Shown here: positions 1 to 12,256 of the stretch, piece after piece
Position numbering within the stretch: position 1 is the first letter of the stretch
Layout of the letters: each line of letters begins with the position of its first letter
Source of the DNA: Cladocopium goreaui
Taxonomy: Eukaryota > Sar > Dinophyceae > Suessiales > Symbiodiniaceae
Assembly (NCBI GenBank): GCA_947184155.2
Contig: CAMXCT020005024.1
Span: 384,001-448,000 of the forward strand
Direction: 5' to 3'
Length of the DNA: 64,000 nt
Notes under the pieces: model-generated
What the model saw: only the letters and a program-made list of their open reading frames with translations
What the model was told of the DNA's origin: nothing
The model's database searches: none
Made by a program: the position numbers and the translations under genes

Positions 1-452
1 AATTGCAAAAACATTGTGAATACCAACAGTTTTTGCGATCAACCCGCCAAAAATGCTGTAATTTACAGTGTTTTTTTTGCTTGGCTTTCAAAAACACTGG
101 TATTTGCGGTGTTTTGTGCATCTTGGGTCCAAAAAGTATAAGTATTTATAGCATTTTCTGCGTTTTTGCATGGCTCCCGCAAAAGACGTTAAAACGCAAA
201 AATGCTGTAATTTACAGCATTTTGTGACTTTCGAAAAGCGAAAAATCGTCCGAAAAATGTGTCAAAACGGCACTTTTTTCCGATTTTAGGTACCCTCCAA
301 ACGGGGGGGGGGCCTTTTGCTCTTGGAGACGCTTATGAGCGACCCGGATTCCGGCCAAAAAGCTCTCCCCCACCCTCCTGAAGGATTTTTGGTGTTTTTC
401 GGGGCCCGGCGTCGGAGGGTCGGCGGTTTGGGGCGCGCCTCACCATAGAGCT
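1..452. repeat. AT-rich repeat module with a perfect palindrome
   Basis: No gene is seen here. Several variants of a CTGTAAATTACAG-type dyad occur; the best is a perfect 25-bp palindrome at 199-223 with arms AAAATGCTG and CAGCATTTT. A G-run follows at 303-312. Similar text (CTGTAAA, then ACGC, then a T-run, then GC-rich hairpins) recurs near 44.95, 46.4, 46.75 and 47.05 kb, so this is probably a diverged copy of the same dispersed module. Confidence 0.5.
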
Positions 453-504
453 CTAGTCGCTCTGGGACGCTCGTGACGCATTTGTCAGCGTACTCGTGGG
501 GAGC

Positions 505-556
505 CGGCGGAGCCGATTTAAGCGCTTACGCGCAACAGCCGGCCAGGGGCCCAACC
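505..556. repeat. Short dispersed module shared with 46.57-46.61 kb
   Basis: The stretch with TTTAAGCGCTTACGCG followed by CAGCCGGCCAGGGGCCCAAC is nearly repeated at 46,566-46,608. The GGCC..GGCC part is a short inverted repeat. The 45.1-kb copy carries a shorter related form. Confidence 0.55.
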
Positions 557-599
557 ATGGGAGCCGCGGCGGCGGATTGAAGGGTAGTGTTTCTTGCAG

Positions 600-893
<294 letters not shown>

Positions 894-1212
894 TAACCCC
901 GGACCAGAGCAGCGGGACTGTGCAACTGCAGTGCATGGGCGGCTGTCACCACGGTGGCCGGTGGTGCGGGGACACACCGCTCCGCACACTTGGGGCCAAC
1001 GCCCGGGACGCCGGGTATGACAGCAAGGGCGATGCGCTAAGGCGCCTTGCTGGGTGTGCGCCGATCCTGCGGGGGTCGGGTTCGGCTGCCGAAGGAACCC
1101 TGGGTCAGCTAGAGCGTTGCTCAAGCAAGCGTGAGAGCGTCGCTCAGACCGACCACGGCGAACGGTCACCCCGGCAGAGTTTGACAGGCATGTTTATTTG
1201 GCACGTTTGAGC

Positions 1213-1398
1213 TAAGCCGGTTGAGAGTGAACGTCGGTCGTCTCCGACGGAGCAGGGTTGAAGTCGTGGTCAGCTAGAGGGTCGGTTAAGTGAGGGTCAC
1301 CGCGTGGCGCACTCAGGCGAGCGTGAGAGTGTTGCTCAGACAGTCCGTCGCAAGCGCTTGGTCACCAAGGGAAGAAATATGTTTACAGTGAATGTTAG
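1213..1398. repeat. 186-bp repeat, left copy
   Basis: This 186-bp stretch matches 26,514-26,699 over its full length in the same orientation; I see one mismatch (ggtcacc versus ggccacc). It carries copies of the gagtgttgctcag dyad. The two copies lie just outside the two ends of the long minus-strand exon chain. Confidence 0.85.
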
Positions 1399-1524
1399 CC
1401 CTAGCATTCCAACCACCTTTAAAAGAAAGGTCGTTAATATAACAACCTTTGTTTGTCAGGGGGTAGCCAGTTCGGGGTGATACCACCAAGCAAGTCATCT
1501 TGCACATTTTAACTTCGCACTGGG

Positions 1525-1600
1525 TCAGCGTTTCTTCGCCAGTCTCGCAGCCACAAACTGGTTAAACCTCAGATAGTTCCATGTTTCAAGGACAAGAAAT
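1525..1600 (-). CDS. Exon 54, probable terminal exon
   Basis: 76 nt from the acceptor CGTGTTTAG to a TGA at 1525-1527. Encodes FLVLETWNYLRFNQFVAARL and AKKR. The phase to exon 53 is not resolved; a short exon may lie at about 1,810-1,848. Confidence 0.45.
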
Positions 1601-1932
1601 CTAAACACGTAAATGCCACCAAAATCAATGAGACCAGAAAAGTGATGAAACAGCACACCCAAAAAATGCAGCCACATAACTTCTTCACTTTCAGGTGTGT
1701 GGACCATATCCTGGAGCAGTGTCAACAGTTAAGTGGGCCTAACCCGGTGTTCAAGATTTAAAAGGTGTGAATTTGCAACCAATCCTCAATCTGCCACATC
1801 GCATTATCCAGCGGATAGCATGGCGAGGATGCGATCTTGCATAAGTACCTCAGATAGAAACATCAACAGTTCCCATGAGATGTTGACTAGTAGGGCCAAC
1901 CCTTATAGCTTACATAGCAGTAGGCAAACTAC

Positions 1933-2051
1933 TTTCCTGCTGGCCCAGTGGCATTTCAGCCAAGCCATTCCGTCCTCGTCCACAAATCCATGGAAGAAAC
2001 GGATATTAGAGCCTCGGCTGGCTGGCAGTTCTGCGTCACAACCCTGCTGGA
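1933..2051 (-). CDS. Exon 53
   Basis: 119 nt encoding QQGCDAELPASRGSNIRFFH and GFVDEDGMAWLK. The F-x-DED block is conserved in relatives I recall, and its acidic residues are candidates for the third catalytic acid of a DDE fold. Acceptor AGACAGCAG, donor AAA|GTAGTT. Confidence 0.65.
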
Positions 2052-2107
2052 CTGCTGTCTTAGGGAATTGGCAAGGTTGATTAAAAAACATAAGGTTGAG
2101 AAATTAC

Positions 2108-2156
2108 CAGTCAAGCCACGTCGGACCTTCACAGCCACCAACATGTGCCAAAGTGC
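2108..2156 (-). CDS. Exon 52
   Basis: 49 nt encoding ALWHMLVAVKVRRGLT. Acceptor TAGCTCAG, donor CTG|GTAATT; one leftover base completes a Val codon with exon 53. Confidence 0.65.
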
Positions 2157-2752
2157 CTGAGCTACCCAACAAAACAACTTTGGGGTTTGGTTAGATAAAC
2201 GACATTTCTTTTTATGGTGGTTGGAATGCTGGGGGATTGGTTCATATAGGAATGTAGCCCACGAATCAAAAACAGTAAATCACGATCATATCAATAATTG
2301 TTTAAAAAATATATGGAATATATTTTTCATAGACCAACTCAACAGGAATACCCCAGGGCGAAGTAATATTATATATAATATATTAGGCAAACATCAGCAA
2401 AATTAAAATATATGCGAGTTATATAGCACATATCCACCCCTCTCATTGCCAAGTTTCATGGCACTTGGGGCGAAGAAACCATTCCTGATGGCCGAACCTA
2501 GCAGGGTTCAAAAGACTGGACATTGGTAGTTGGAATGCCTGGCTGCAATTTGGATATATATATAATATATGTATATATTATATAATATATCAAAGCTAAC
2601 AAACTTTTGAATCATCAAATTTTGCAACCTTGAACAAATTACGTTTCTTGGGGAATATAGAGGAAATTTCCCACCATTAAAACACCTAACATGTGTATAA
2701 AAACATTGTCAGAATCCTTGAGTATGTTTTTTTTTTTGATTCCCAACCTTAC

Positions 2753-2817
2753 AGACATTGCAGTAAGCTGCACATACCGATCCAAAAACTTCTTGCCATC
2801 ATCGAAAATCGAGTTGG
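2753..2817 (-). CDS. Exon 51
   Basis: 65 nt encoding NSIFDDGKKFLDRYVQLTAM and Ser. Acceptor AACGAAG, strong donor TCT|GTAAGG, in phase with exon 52. Confidence 0.65.
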
Positions 2818-3067
2818 CTTCGTTTTCTGTCCTGCCACCAGGCTGAAAACAAGGCCAGTCAATGCATGCTGTTGTAAAATTGGGATTACTATTAATTGTT
2901 GGAAATTCAAAACAGGACCTAGATCAATCTAATATACTTGTTTTATCTTGTTTTACATAATCTCATACCCTTAGTACATTTTTACTTAGTAGAAGTGAAT
3001 ACCTGAACAACTGGGTTAACACTTCAAAGAAGATAGGCCAACTAGGTGCCAAGATTCAAGTACCGAC

Positions 3068-3118
3068 CTGCTTGCTCCAACTGGCCCAGGAAACGGCTCA
3101 TGTGCTTCCTTGGCTCAG
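3068..3118 (-). CDS. Exon 50
   Basis: 51 nt encoding EPRKHMSRFLGQLEQA. Acceptor GCCCAAG, donor CAG|GTCGGT, in phase with exons 49 and 51. Confidence 0.65.
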
Positions 3119-3342
3119 CTTGGGCCCTCAGGGTGGGAGGAGTGTGTGTGTGTGTGTGTCAAGGACCAACATAGGAACTCATGATACCCAGTCACATGTT
3201 TAAATGCAACCACCAGCTTGGGCCAAATAATATTTATAAAATAGATATTAGAAAATGTGAGATATATATGCATATGCATATGCACATGCATATGCTGTAG
3301 CTATATATGTTTTGGCAAGGTCAAACAAAAAATGTTACGAGC

Positions 3343-3516
3343 AAGTTTGGTATAGTGTCATAGCAGCAGCTATATGAAACACACGAGGGTCAAATGCTGC
3401 AGCACCGGGTGTCATGCTGAACCTATATACTTCCTGACACAGCCACTCCAGAACCACTCGTCCATTAAAGGCCTTTGCAGTGAACAGCACATCCGAGTTC
3501 TTTTTGAAGATCTCAG
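3343..3516 (-). CDS. Exon 49, GC donor
   Basis: 174 nt, acceptor CCTGTGCAG. Encodes VLFTAKAFNGRVVLEWLCQE and FDPRVFHIAAAMTLYQT. The GC donor CTT|GCTCGT is the one that keeps the phase into exon 50; a GT site 4 nt downstream would not. Confidence 0.7.
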
Positions 3517-3672
3517 CTGCACAGGAATGGATGGGCATTCTAGTAAATGTGCTATGTGTAATTTTCCCGAGGTATTGCCAAACAAAAAAATACATGGAAG
3601 CCAAAAAACACAATCCATGAAAACAATACCTGCTTTGAAGAACACAACTTGCTAGATATGTAATTCAGCTAC

Positions 3673-3831
3673 CATGTTTTCTGTGAACTCTGGCTGCGAG
3701 CATTCAATTTTGTTGAGCTTGATGAAGTCCTTGAAGGAAACATATGCCCGGGACAGCTTCACCGAAATAGGAATGTCAGGCTCACTGCCAAACCACCCAG
3801 CACGTAGCAACAAATTCCTTAGATTGCCAAA
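3673..3831 (-). CDS. Exon 48
   Basis: 159 nt (53 codons) encoding SRAYVSFKDFIKLNKIECSQ, then PEFTENM. Donor ATG|GTAGCT. The KxNKIxCSQPxFT signature also occurs in relatives I remember. Confidence 0.7.
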
Positions 3832-3919
3832 CTACTGGACTAGACCCAAGCCACCTGCAGAATAACAATGGCCAAAAACCAAAATAATATAGTACAATGA
3901 AAATATTCTTGTCTTCAAC

Positions 3920-4029
3920 CAGCCACATGGAACTGCCATTGCACACGAACAACAGGCCAAGGTGGCACACGTGCATTAAGCACCATCGTACAACTGACGG
4001 GTGAAACCCAGGTATGCCCACAAGAGGAC
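3920..4029 (-). CDS. Exon 47, MHxxHLG motif
   Basis: 110 nt encoding PLVGIPGFHPSVVRWCLMHV followed by CHLGLLF. The GFH...MHxxHLG pattern parallels the DxMHxxxLG motif after the zinc knuckle in CACTA/Plavaka transposases, although the Asp before MH is not present here. Acceptor AAATAAG, donor CTG|GTTGAA, in phase with both neighbours. Confidence 0.75.
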
Positions 4030-4149
4030 CTTATTTGTCAGAAAACACAATTAAACATACATATGATTCTATTTTGTTTCCATCAAAACTGCATCAACGT
4101 TGCATTCCAAAAACATATATCAACATGATTTGAAACACGCACAAGTTAC

Positions 4150-4894
4150 ACATTGCACGACGTGGCATCCTGTAGTTGATGAACTCATCCAAAGAGAAGA
4201 GATGGGAGTCCCAGTTGTTGTTTTCAAAATTCCAGTACAAGTCAGCTGCATCTTGTGATGCAGCAAGTGCTGGGCAATGATGGCACATTTGAATTCCATT
4301 CCACGAACATCGCTCGAATCGGAAAATTTTCTTATGCCAACTCCAATCCCCACGAACCTCTGTCAATTTGCACCTGTGGGGCAAGGCTTGCCCACGTAAC
4401 TCATGAAGGTGCTTTGGTAATGCTTCTCCATAGGGACCACTCTCAGGGTGGATCCCTTTCACCAATGCGGTGATGCTCCACGCGATACGTCTATAAATGC
4501 AGTTCAATGTAAAATGCTTCCAAAGTTGATGCTCTGGAATGCTGCAAACGAGAAATCTACTTGCTCGCACCGATTGCGGTTTCCAAAGGACACAATTGAA
4601 ATATATTCCCACCACAGACACGAATCCAAATTTGGTGTTGACTCTCGCACTGTCCCCGTAGATGCCAATAGGATGAACATCGGGGGAAACGTTTTGGGCC
4701 CAGGGCTCTCCATGTGTGGAGTTGTGGTTCCAATATTCTTCCAATGCTGCCTCTGGTGTTTTCATGCCACCTTTTGTCCACAGGAAGTTCGCAATACTGT
4801 GTGGATCTAGGATTGGCCAATCCTCCAGCCGAAATTTGTCGAGACCATCGTTTAAATCTTTGTACTTGATAGGAATCCGAATAGTTTCAATGGC
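4150..4894 (-). CDS. Exon 46, transposase-like core
   Basis: The largest exon of the C-terminal half: 745 nt, 248 codons, acceptor CAGCTTAG, donor TGT|GTAACT. Counting from its first codon, Asp 81 lies in HPIGIYGDSAR, Asp 183 in VRGDWSWHKKIF, and Cys 204/207 form MCHHC. The order of two strand-associated Asp residues followed by a CxxC knuckle resembles RNase H-fold DDE transposases of the CACTA/Plavaka/KDZ type. I recognise the exon as a conserved dinoflagellate block; the transposase assignment is an inference. The leftover T completes a Cys codon with exon 47. Confidence 0.8.
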
Positions 4895-5028
4895 CTAAGC
4901 TGGGTTTGGGTTAGTCGTCCATAAGTGGTTGATGTCGATGAAATCAAATAACCCCAGAAAATATATCTCAAATATTGTTTTATTGTTCTTGGTTTCTACA
5001 GCAAATCATACTCATTACTGCCAGTAAC

Positions 5029-5130
5029 TGGTCCATCCTTGAAAGTCCTCCACCAATCCCGAGACGCATTCTTGCCAGAGAGCTTACCCAAGCGGTAGGT
5101 AGTTGACTCTTTTGTTCCATGCCCAGCATC
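5029..5130 (-). CDS. Exon 45
   Basis: 102 nt (34 codons) encoding TTYRLGKLSGKNASRDWWRT and a short tail. Acceptor GCTTTGCAG, donor CCA|GTTACT, in phase 0 with exon 46. Confidence 0.65.
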
Positions 5131-5714
5131 CTGCAAAGCTTGGCAGTAGGCATATTAAGCTTTCATAGAATGCAAATTGGTAATTGGTTGTTTGAGTACA
5201 ACATATCTGTTCAGGGGCACGTGTATTCCACAGGAAAGTGAAGTATAGTTCTACTATGATTGATTTTGTTTCAAACAAAAAGATCAACTTATTCATTTGA
5301 CTGATATTTGTTTGTTTGAAACGAGATCATTTTTTATGATAGTAGTTGGTTTCCTTGACCTATATTAATAACACATAAAAGAACATTGATTTTATTGAAG
5401 TATGTGCATAATAATATTTATAAGCTTTGGTATATTGCCCCTTTGAAAAGTATGATTCTGGTTCCCACAAATGAGTCCATGATATGGGTTTATCTTTATC
5501 TTAATATTAAGTGGCTGATATAACATCATTATTTTATACAAGTAAGCTACGAGGCTACAACACAAATTTGTAATCAGAATATATATTATATGGCAACACC
5601 CATTGGATTATTTATCGATCATAATATCACAAGTACAAATTTAAGTGGTTGGAAGCCTGAGATATTTAGTAACGCATTACCATTTGAGTAACCCACGGCA
5701 CACAGAAAAAAAAC

Positions 5715-5785
5715 AAACCCGTGCCAAAGGTCCTTCACATGGGCTTGGATATTCTTCATTGCTTTGCCAACGCTCGCTCCCTCAG
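5715..5785 (-). CDS. Exon 44
   Basis: 71 nt encoding EGASVGKAMKNIQAHVKDLW and HGF. Acceptor CTCCACAG, donor TTT|GTTTTT, in phase with exon 45. Confidence 0.6.
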
Positions 5786-5920
5786 CTGTGGAGTGACAGG
5801 GGGGGGCCATGTGTGTAGATCACTGTTTAAACAGTTACCCAGGATGTATCCTCCTAGTCAAGTTTGACCCTGCAAGACCTTGGCACCCCAATCAACAACT
5901 AAACTGCCAAGTTACGCCAC

Positions 5921-5977
5921 TTTCAACTTCATAGATCGCATTGTGCAATGTGGCAGAGATGCCTTCTTCTTCGGGAC
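5921..5977 (-). CDS. Exon 43
   Basis: 57 nt encoding PEEEGISATLHNAIYEVE. Acceptor AACGCAG; the donor AAA|GTGGCG keeps the phase with exon 44. A possible short exon lies upstream at 6,311-6,333. Confidence 0.5.
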
Positions 5978-6563
5978 CTGCGTTGGGATGAGAAGGATGA
6001 TTCCCTTTTGGTGGTCACCCCTGTAGCTGAATTCTAAAAGGGATCATGTTCATGTTGACAACCTTAATTATTTTGAATGCGCTATACCCACAGGTTCAAA
6101 GTAAAAGATTGGCATTGTTTTGGCACTCTTTGGATTGGTCGAATAGGTCACCTTTGCTACAGCACACGGGCACACGGATGCAAACGGGCAAAGATGCTAA
6201 TGACAACACCATCTCAGCTGTCTATTCAGCTGATAGGCTAAGAAATCTGATCTTTAAGTCCACATTGGCCCATCAGACCATCGATGAGTATCGACAAGGA
6301 CTGTGCTCACCATCTTGCTACCCCAGAGAGTCACTGCGAGTGAGATTAAAGCACCAACAGAAATAGCTCAGTGAATGTTTTTTTTTTGGTGTGGTTATTT
6401 GGCACCGAAATCATGGGCAGAGACTCTTGCAAAATAGATTGATCGCAAGAAACAATAGGCACACTAACCTTGAAGGCTACTGTACTTGGTCGGGCCAACG
6501 AAATCAAAAAGTGTGATTAGGATCACACACATTTGAAGTATTTCAAAATCATTTCAGGTTCAC

Positions 6564-6635
6564 CCGTTCCAGAAAGTCCATGAAGTCAGTGTCGATCTTG
6601 TCTGCAGAAGCGACTTCCGACTCAACTCCCACTGC
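6564..6635 (-). CDS. Exon 42
   Basis: 72 nt (24 codons) encoding VESEVASADKIDTDFMDFLE and Arg. Acceptor GCCTAG, donor CGG|GTGAAC. Confidence 0.6.
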
Positions 6636-6850
6636 CTAGGCATCGCGGTTAACATTCTTCATTATATAGAGTTCCCCACATGTAAGTTTGGGTATGAAAC
6701 CAACCAAAATATAACACAACAATATATAATACGGCCTGAGTACAAATGAATCAACACCACAAGTTCAAACATATTTTACATTTGTGTTTTCGATCACAAG
6801 AAGATAACAAACCTAACTGATGAAGACAAAGGAACATTGTTGTTGTCCAC

Positions 6851-6964
6851 ACCATGTTGAATCTTCTTTCGGGCATCGATGAGCTTCTGCTTGTATCCAT
6901 ACAGCTCACCTTCAATCGCTGAGCGGAGGTTCGGCGGCCTGAGCGAATTGAGCAGATTTACGGG
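6851..6964 (-). CDS. Exon 41
   Basis: 114 nt encoding PVNLLNSLRPPNLRSAIEGE, then a Lys-rich helix. Acceptor CTGAGAG, donor GGT|GTGGAC, in phase with exon 42. Confidence 0.6.
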
Positions 6965-7479
6965 CTCTCAGCTCCTCAGGGTGAGGGGTTCAATGGTGGG
7001 ATTACATGTAATATATATGATCTTAATATATTTCTTGTGGGGCTATTTTGAGATTATAAATCTTATATGGGTGGTTGGTTGATTTGTATATGTTTTGTTC
7101 ATCAATAAATGAAATAGTATTTATCACTTAGTACTTAGCACATCAATAATCACATGATAATATATATATGTATATTTTATAATTAAATGCGATTGATTTT
7201 CAGAATCAAATTTCAGATCAGTGTACATACAGTCTCCCCTCAAGAGTAGCTGGGGTATATCTATTTCTGAGATGATTGTTTTGGATCCATTGGAGTAGGG
7301 TGGGATTGTAATCCAGCTATATTGGGTCTCTGAGATGGCTTCCCTATAACAATTAGTTTGCTTTCAAAAATATGCGCACCAAGAAAGGTCAGGGCAGCCA
7401 TGGAAATGCCACTGTACTATAATTAATTCGATTCATATCATGTTTGCGCTAACCCAGCGATGCACACTGAACACCACTG

Positions 7480-7760
7480 AACTATTGAACACAATCAGTC
7501 GTATATTATAATATATTATATTATAATATATTATATATTATATATTATATATAATATTATATATTATATTATATTGTATTTAAAAATATTATATTATACT
7601 ATAATATATATATATATATATATTGAATGATTAATATATTTTTAATTAAATTATTTTGTATAACTAATATATAATATATATATATATATATTATATTATT
7701 ATAAACATATAAATATTATTTACATAACTATTACCTGTTATTTTATATATCGTATTTATA
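7480..7760. repeat. AT-only intronic stretch
   Basis: Nearly pure A and T with many TATA dinucleotide and TATATTATA variants inside the intron between exons 40 and 41. Similar stretches lie at about 18,640-18,930 and 19,340-19,470. No gene is seen in them. Confidence 0.85.
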
Positions 7761-8411
7761 TGAATTCGCATAGTTCAGTGATGTTCAGTGCACCTACCAA
7801 ACATGTTTTGATTATGGATTATATGTTTGCTTAAAACCTTCAAATGTGTACCTACACATAACATCGCATAATCAATTAACATTTAAAGCCACTTGGGAAA
7901 CACATGCCCTGCAAAAATGGGCATGCATTGGGACTTCCATATGCACTACCCAAATGCATGGATATTGTTCCCACATGGGTGTGGGTTGTGACATTCATTG
8001 ATATCCCCAACCGTTCATATTCTATAAGAGTATATGTTGCAAAAAAAAATAAACCCCCTTACTTATGAACAAATCTAGCACCAGAAGAGTCAGAAGACAT
8101 TGTATGGGTATCAGAATCTGAAATTTTGGTACCATGGTATCCACATACCTTATTGCAATCTATTTGGCTTATAACCTACGGTTGATTTACAAATCGTCTG
8201 TAGCAATGGGCATCAGGATCATCAGGTTCAACTAACTAAACATCATCCCCTGCATCAGAGTTCAAAAATTCATTGTAATCTCATTGATCTTATGAACACC
8301 ACATTCCCTACTGCATAATATATGATAGAATTTGGGTGTTGACAGCTATATGATATACTGCTATGATAGGAAAATTTGCGGCTTGTGTTTCCCATATGCT
8401 AAACCTCACAC

Positions 8412-8493
8412 CATCCCAAGGCCCCGGCATGTTCGATACGACATCCTGCTTCTTCGAGGCCAGCGCGATGCGGTCATTCATTTTGGTCAATGC
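8412..8493 (-). CDS. Exon 40
   Basis: 82 nt, acceptor TTGCGCCAG, donor ATG|GTGTGA. Encodes ALTKMNDRIALASKKQDVVS and NMPGPWD. Confidence 0.6.
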
Positions 8494-8762
8494 CTGGCGC
8501 AATAGCTAATGGTGACCAACAAAACATGGCCTGTCAAATCACATCGAAATTTGCCAAGCCCTGGGGTAATCAGATTCAGGTTTGATTTTATTTGAGAAAT
8601 ACAATTGAAGATCTTCTATGTACATCCATGCCCTGATACAAGTGCAATCCACACACACACAGGCTTCCGTGCTGACAAAAGGTGGTGTGATCACAGGAAT
8701 CCTTGAATTTGAATCAAGCCTTGTGAAGCAATTGGAGAAACAATATGTGTCAACGTCAGAAC

Positions 8763-8928
8763 CTGCCTTCTTGCCCTTCTGCAGAATTTCCCTTTTTTTC
8801 TTCTCAACCTCACGCTCGCGATCTTTCTCAGCCTTTTTTCTGTCTTTCTCCAAGCGCTTCTCCTTTTTCTCTTTTGTTTCTTTCTTGCCCTTCTTTGCCT
8901 TTTTGCTCTTCTTCTTCTTGTGTTTTCC
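8763..8928 (-). CDS. Exon 39, Lys-rich coiled linker
   Basis: 166 nt, acceptor GCTCTGGAG, donor CAG|GTTCTG. Encodes KKAEKDREREVEKKKREILQ-type sequence, highly charged and probably a single helix. An Arg-rich second frame is also open, so the frame choice is an inference. Confidence 0.6.
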
Positions 8929-9264
8929 CTCCAGAGCATGTATGCCAAAGACCAATTAAGGACCAGAATGCTCGATTGAAACAGATAGATTTTTTCTTGG
9001 ATGAATGCAGACAAACATCTCAAATGGATTGGGGTAGCACCTGCACAAAACAAGTAATATTAGACATACTTGGATTCAGCAAGTGGCTGTGCTTTCCATC
9101 GATATCAGCAATCAGTAAGTCTACAAAAGTACTCTGTTAGCTACACACCACACATACACATGCATTGTATGTTCATGCAATGTTCAATCCATTAATTATA
9201 TATTTGTTAGACCAACTTGTGGCAGAAGCTTATGGCAAGTGCTTGTGGCAAACATGCCCAACAC

Positions 9265-9515
9265 CATGCAGTGAACACATCGCCTCTGACGAGGAGTCAT
9301 TGCTCGATGCCCTTGAAGTCACACTGGACCTGCCGGACCTGCTGCGCTTCCCCTTCTTCTTCGATCCTCCCTTTTTTTTCTTTCCTCCCTCTGACTCGCT
9401 AGCATCAGTCTCATCTTCGACACTCTCGAAGATTTGCTGCAGTACACGGTCTTCTGACTCTTGGATCCCTTCGCTATCCCATACAAGGAAAAGACGCAAC
9501 GCCTGCGCACAAGAG
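9265..9515 (-). CDS. Exon 38, acidic/basic linker
   Basis: Acceptor TACTGCAG (or GCGCAG 13 nt inside). Encodes QQIFESVEDETDASESEGGK followed by a Lys/Ser-rich run. Both edges are approximate. Confidence 0.55.
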
Positions 9516-9760
9516 CTGCAGTATTGATCGAGTTAAAATTAATCCAGTGCAACAGGCCACTCATACAAACATCTTTGATACATACCTCCTGTTGCAGTGG
9601 CATAGAACGGCAACACACAAGCCAAGAGTTTCCCAGCAATTTGATTTTGTTTGATTTTGCTTTCACGTTTCAGGTATGTTGCATAATAATGATTTTGGTA
9701 CTGATCAATGTTGAGAAATCAGACTTAGACTTGTAAAAATAATATAAGTTTGAACATCAC

Positions 9761-10038
9761 AAGTTTGGCTGCCCGCTCTGCCTCGCTCTCCGGTGCATCT
9801 GGATGCGGCTTCGTCTGCGTCTCCCTGATAGCTGGATCATCGAGCTTTGCCGAGCAAATCTCCATTGCCACATTGTGATCATTGTACTTCGCTGCTATTT
9901 GGCTTCGTGTCAACCAGACACGTGCTCCGTGCTTTCGCACAGACTTTGAAGCAGTCATCCGTTCACAAAGCGTGCTTCTGCTCCACTCACCTTTGCAGGT
10001 GATCCATTCATCTAGAAGCACTTGCAGCTGCTGGCTGC
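9761..10038 (-). CDS. Exon 37, WLTRSQIAAKY domain
   Basis: 278 nt (92 codons), acceptor GTGCGCAG, donor CTT|GTGATG. It contains LDEWITCKGEWSRSTL, then GARVWLTRSQIAAKYND and TKPHPDAPESE. I recognise the W-L-T-x(2)-Q-I-A-x-KY...KPHPD pattern as a recurring segment of dinoflagellate proteins that also carry the methyltransferase-like part. Its biochemical function is unknown to me. Confidence 0.75.
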
Positions 10039-11208
10039 CTGCGCACATGCACAAAAATTGCACTAACCCCTTCAAATCACTAGCATCACCAGTTGAGGTG
10101 GGGCATGATCAATCATGTAACATATTTTCAAGTCCAGGGGGGTGCCAAAAAACCACTATGGGACACAGATGCCCCCCATTAAGAAAAACACCCGGCAAAA
10201 TCAGCAACACACACACAATATGCACCTCTATCAATACAACACCATGTCCAAGTGCTGGGTTTATCGTGCACATAGGTCAAACATATTACTCGCAAAATCA
10301 TGCTAGATAAAATACATAATGCATAAGTATCGAACAGTATATGATATCACGAGCTACCACAGTCACATCACACAATATGAATATGTCCTAAAAACGGTTG
10401 CAGCATGCATAGCATAGTTTCAGAATATATAGCTATAGTATACATATTACAATTATTGATAGTCAACCAATCCAACCATAATTAATTGGGCTCATGTTGT
10501 TCCTCAGCGAAGTGAAGTATCACGAGTTAGATGCACACAAATCAAAATAACACATGGGATCAAGATTGACTTTGGTGTGGTTGTAGCACAAGTCGGTCAG
10601 ACAATAGGTTGGCCATTCAGAAAGAATAACAATTATGAAATAACAATCGATTTCCAAAAAAACCGTAAAACCAAGTTGGAATGTGATAGCTTGTATTCCA
10701 CTGGCGAGGGTTTTCTAATGTGATATACCCCAATCACATATTTAAGACGAGTCTCAGTACTTGGCAGCCTTGTGTGCTTTCTGCATTTCAGGCGGCGAGT
10801 GGTCTTAGATGTGGCACAGGCGGGAACACGGGAAAAACAGGGAAACATGACAAAATCATCTCAAACATAAATGCACCTGCAGTGACCCTGCAATGTAGGT
10901 TTGGTTCTATTTACACTGAATCACAGAAAAGCAACAAATGTTTGCACACCTAATATTAACTGTAATCATGGTGAAATGGGCTGGAATACATTCCATCAAA
11001 GAACCATCGTGATTTTAAGATTCCGGTGCACATGTAAATGCATATATTATTGTGGACACTGTAGTGCATAAGCATGCATGCTTTCAAATCGAAGATGGAG
11101 GGAAGTCTCACATAATACATTGCATTGTAGGCACGGATGCACAGCACACACTCAGTTGATGTGTTGGGAAATCATGTATCCATTATAAATCAGTGTACCA
11201 CTTGCAAC

Positions 11209-12256
11209 CTGGGGGCTCCTGATGCTGCGGGTAAAGCGCATAAACCTTGCATGAATGGCTTTTTCTTCCACAGTTCGGGCACGCCTTCTTCTTCCAGTGG
11301 GAGCAGGGGGGTCTGTCGCACTGGTTGATGGTGCCACGGATGGTGTCACAGATGGTGCCAGAGATGGTGATGGAACTGGCGAGGGAGGGGAAGAGTCTGA
11401 GCCATCACCCCCCATGGTGTTCCCAGCATTGGTTGTGTTGTTGCTGGTTTCTGCTTGGGGTGCTGCTGGGCGTGCTGCTGGGCGTGCTGCTGGGGGTGCT
11501 GCTGGGAGTGCTGCTGGTGGCGCTTTGGGTTCTGCAGTGCGTGGTGCTGTGTGTCTTGCATCAGGTGCTGGCACAGTTGGCGCGGCCTTTGGTACTGTTG
11601 CATGTGTTCCGGCTACTGTGGGTGCTGTGCTCTCACGGGCCGGTTGGCTGGGGGTAACTGCAGGGGGCGGGTGGCTCGAAGAAACTGCTGGAGCTACACC
11701 CACAGCGGGTGCATGTGATGGAGTGCCAAGTTGGTCTTGCGTGTCTGATCGTTGCAACATATCAGCCTTCACTTGCTGCACGGCATCTGCTCTGCTTGCA
11801 CTAGACGGCTCTGTCTTTCCAACAGTAGGCTTGCCAGCTGGCGTTGACTCATTCCCTGTGTGACCCAGAGGGGGGGCAGGTGGTGCTGACTTGGCTGCTG
11901 TACATTTTTTACCATTGCTTGCCTGCTCATTTTCTGTAGAGGCTGGAACTGAACCAACTTCACGCCCTGCTGTGAAACCACCCCTTTCCTTAGCCTTCTC
12001 ACAAGCCTTCCTAACATGTTTCCTTCGGGGACGACGTGCATGTCCACGAGGGCCAGAGATTTTCTCATGGGATGGATTGTTGATATCACATGACTGACCC
12101 TTGCGAATCTTGTCACGGGGGGTGTGCACACCAGTAGCAGAAGCCTGCAAAGCTGCTCCAAGCTCGTCTTCTTTGCCTGGAACTGTTGAAGCACCTGGGC
12201 TTGCTCCTGCACCACAGTGACCACAAAGCAGGGACAACACAGGGCAGGTCACACAC
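11209..12256 (-). CDS. Exon 36, Pro/Ala-rich linker
   Basis: About 1,048 nt open in one frame, ending at the donor CAG|GTTGCA. It is low-complexity: AAPPAARPAARPAAP-type repeats and clusters of Ser, Pro and Thr, then a charged helical end with VEEKAIHARFMRFTRSIRSP. The acceptor is taken as CCCTAG; alternatives lie up to about 80 nt inside. Likely disordered. Confidence 0.6.

Noticed and set aside
8691-9053. Arg-rich alternative frame over exon 39
   Set aside because: The Lys/Glu helical frame is more protein-like and resembles linkers in relatives, although the Arg-rich frame is also open.
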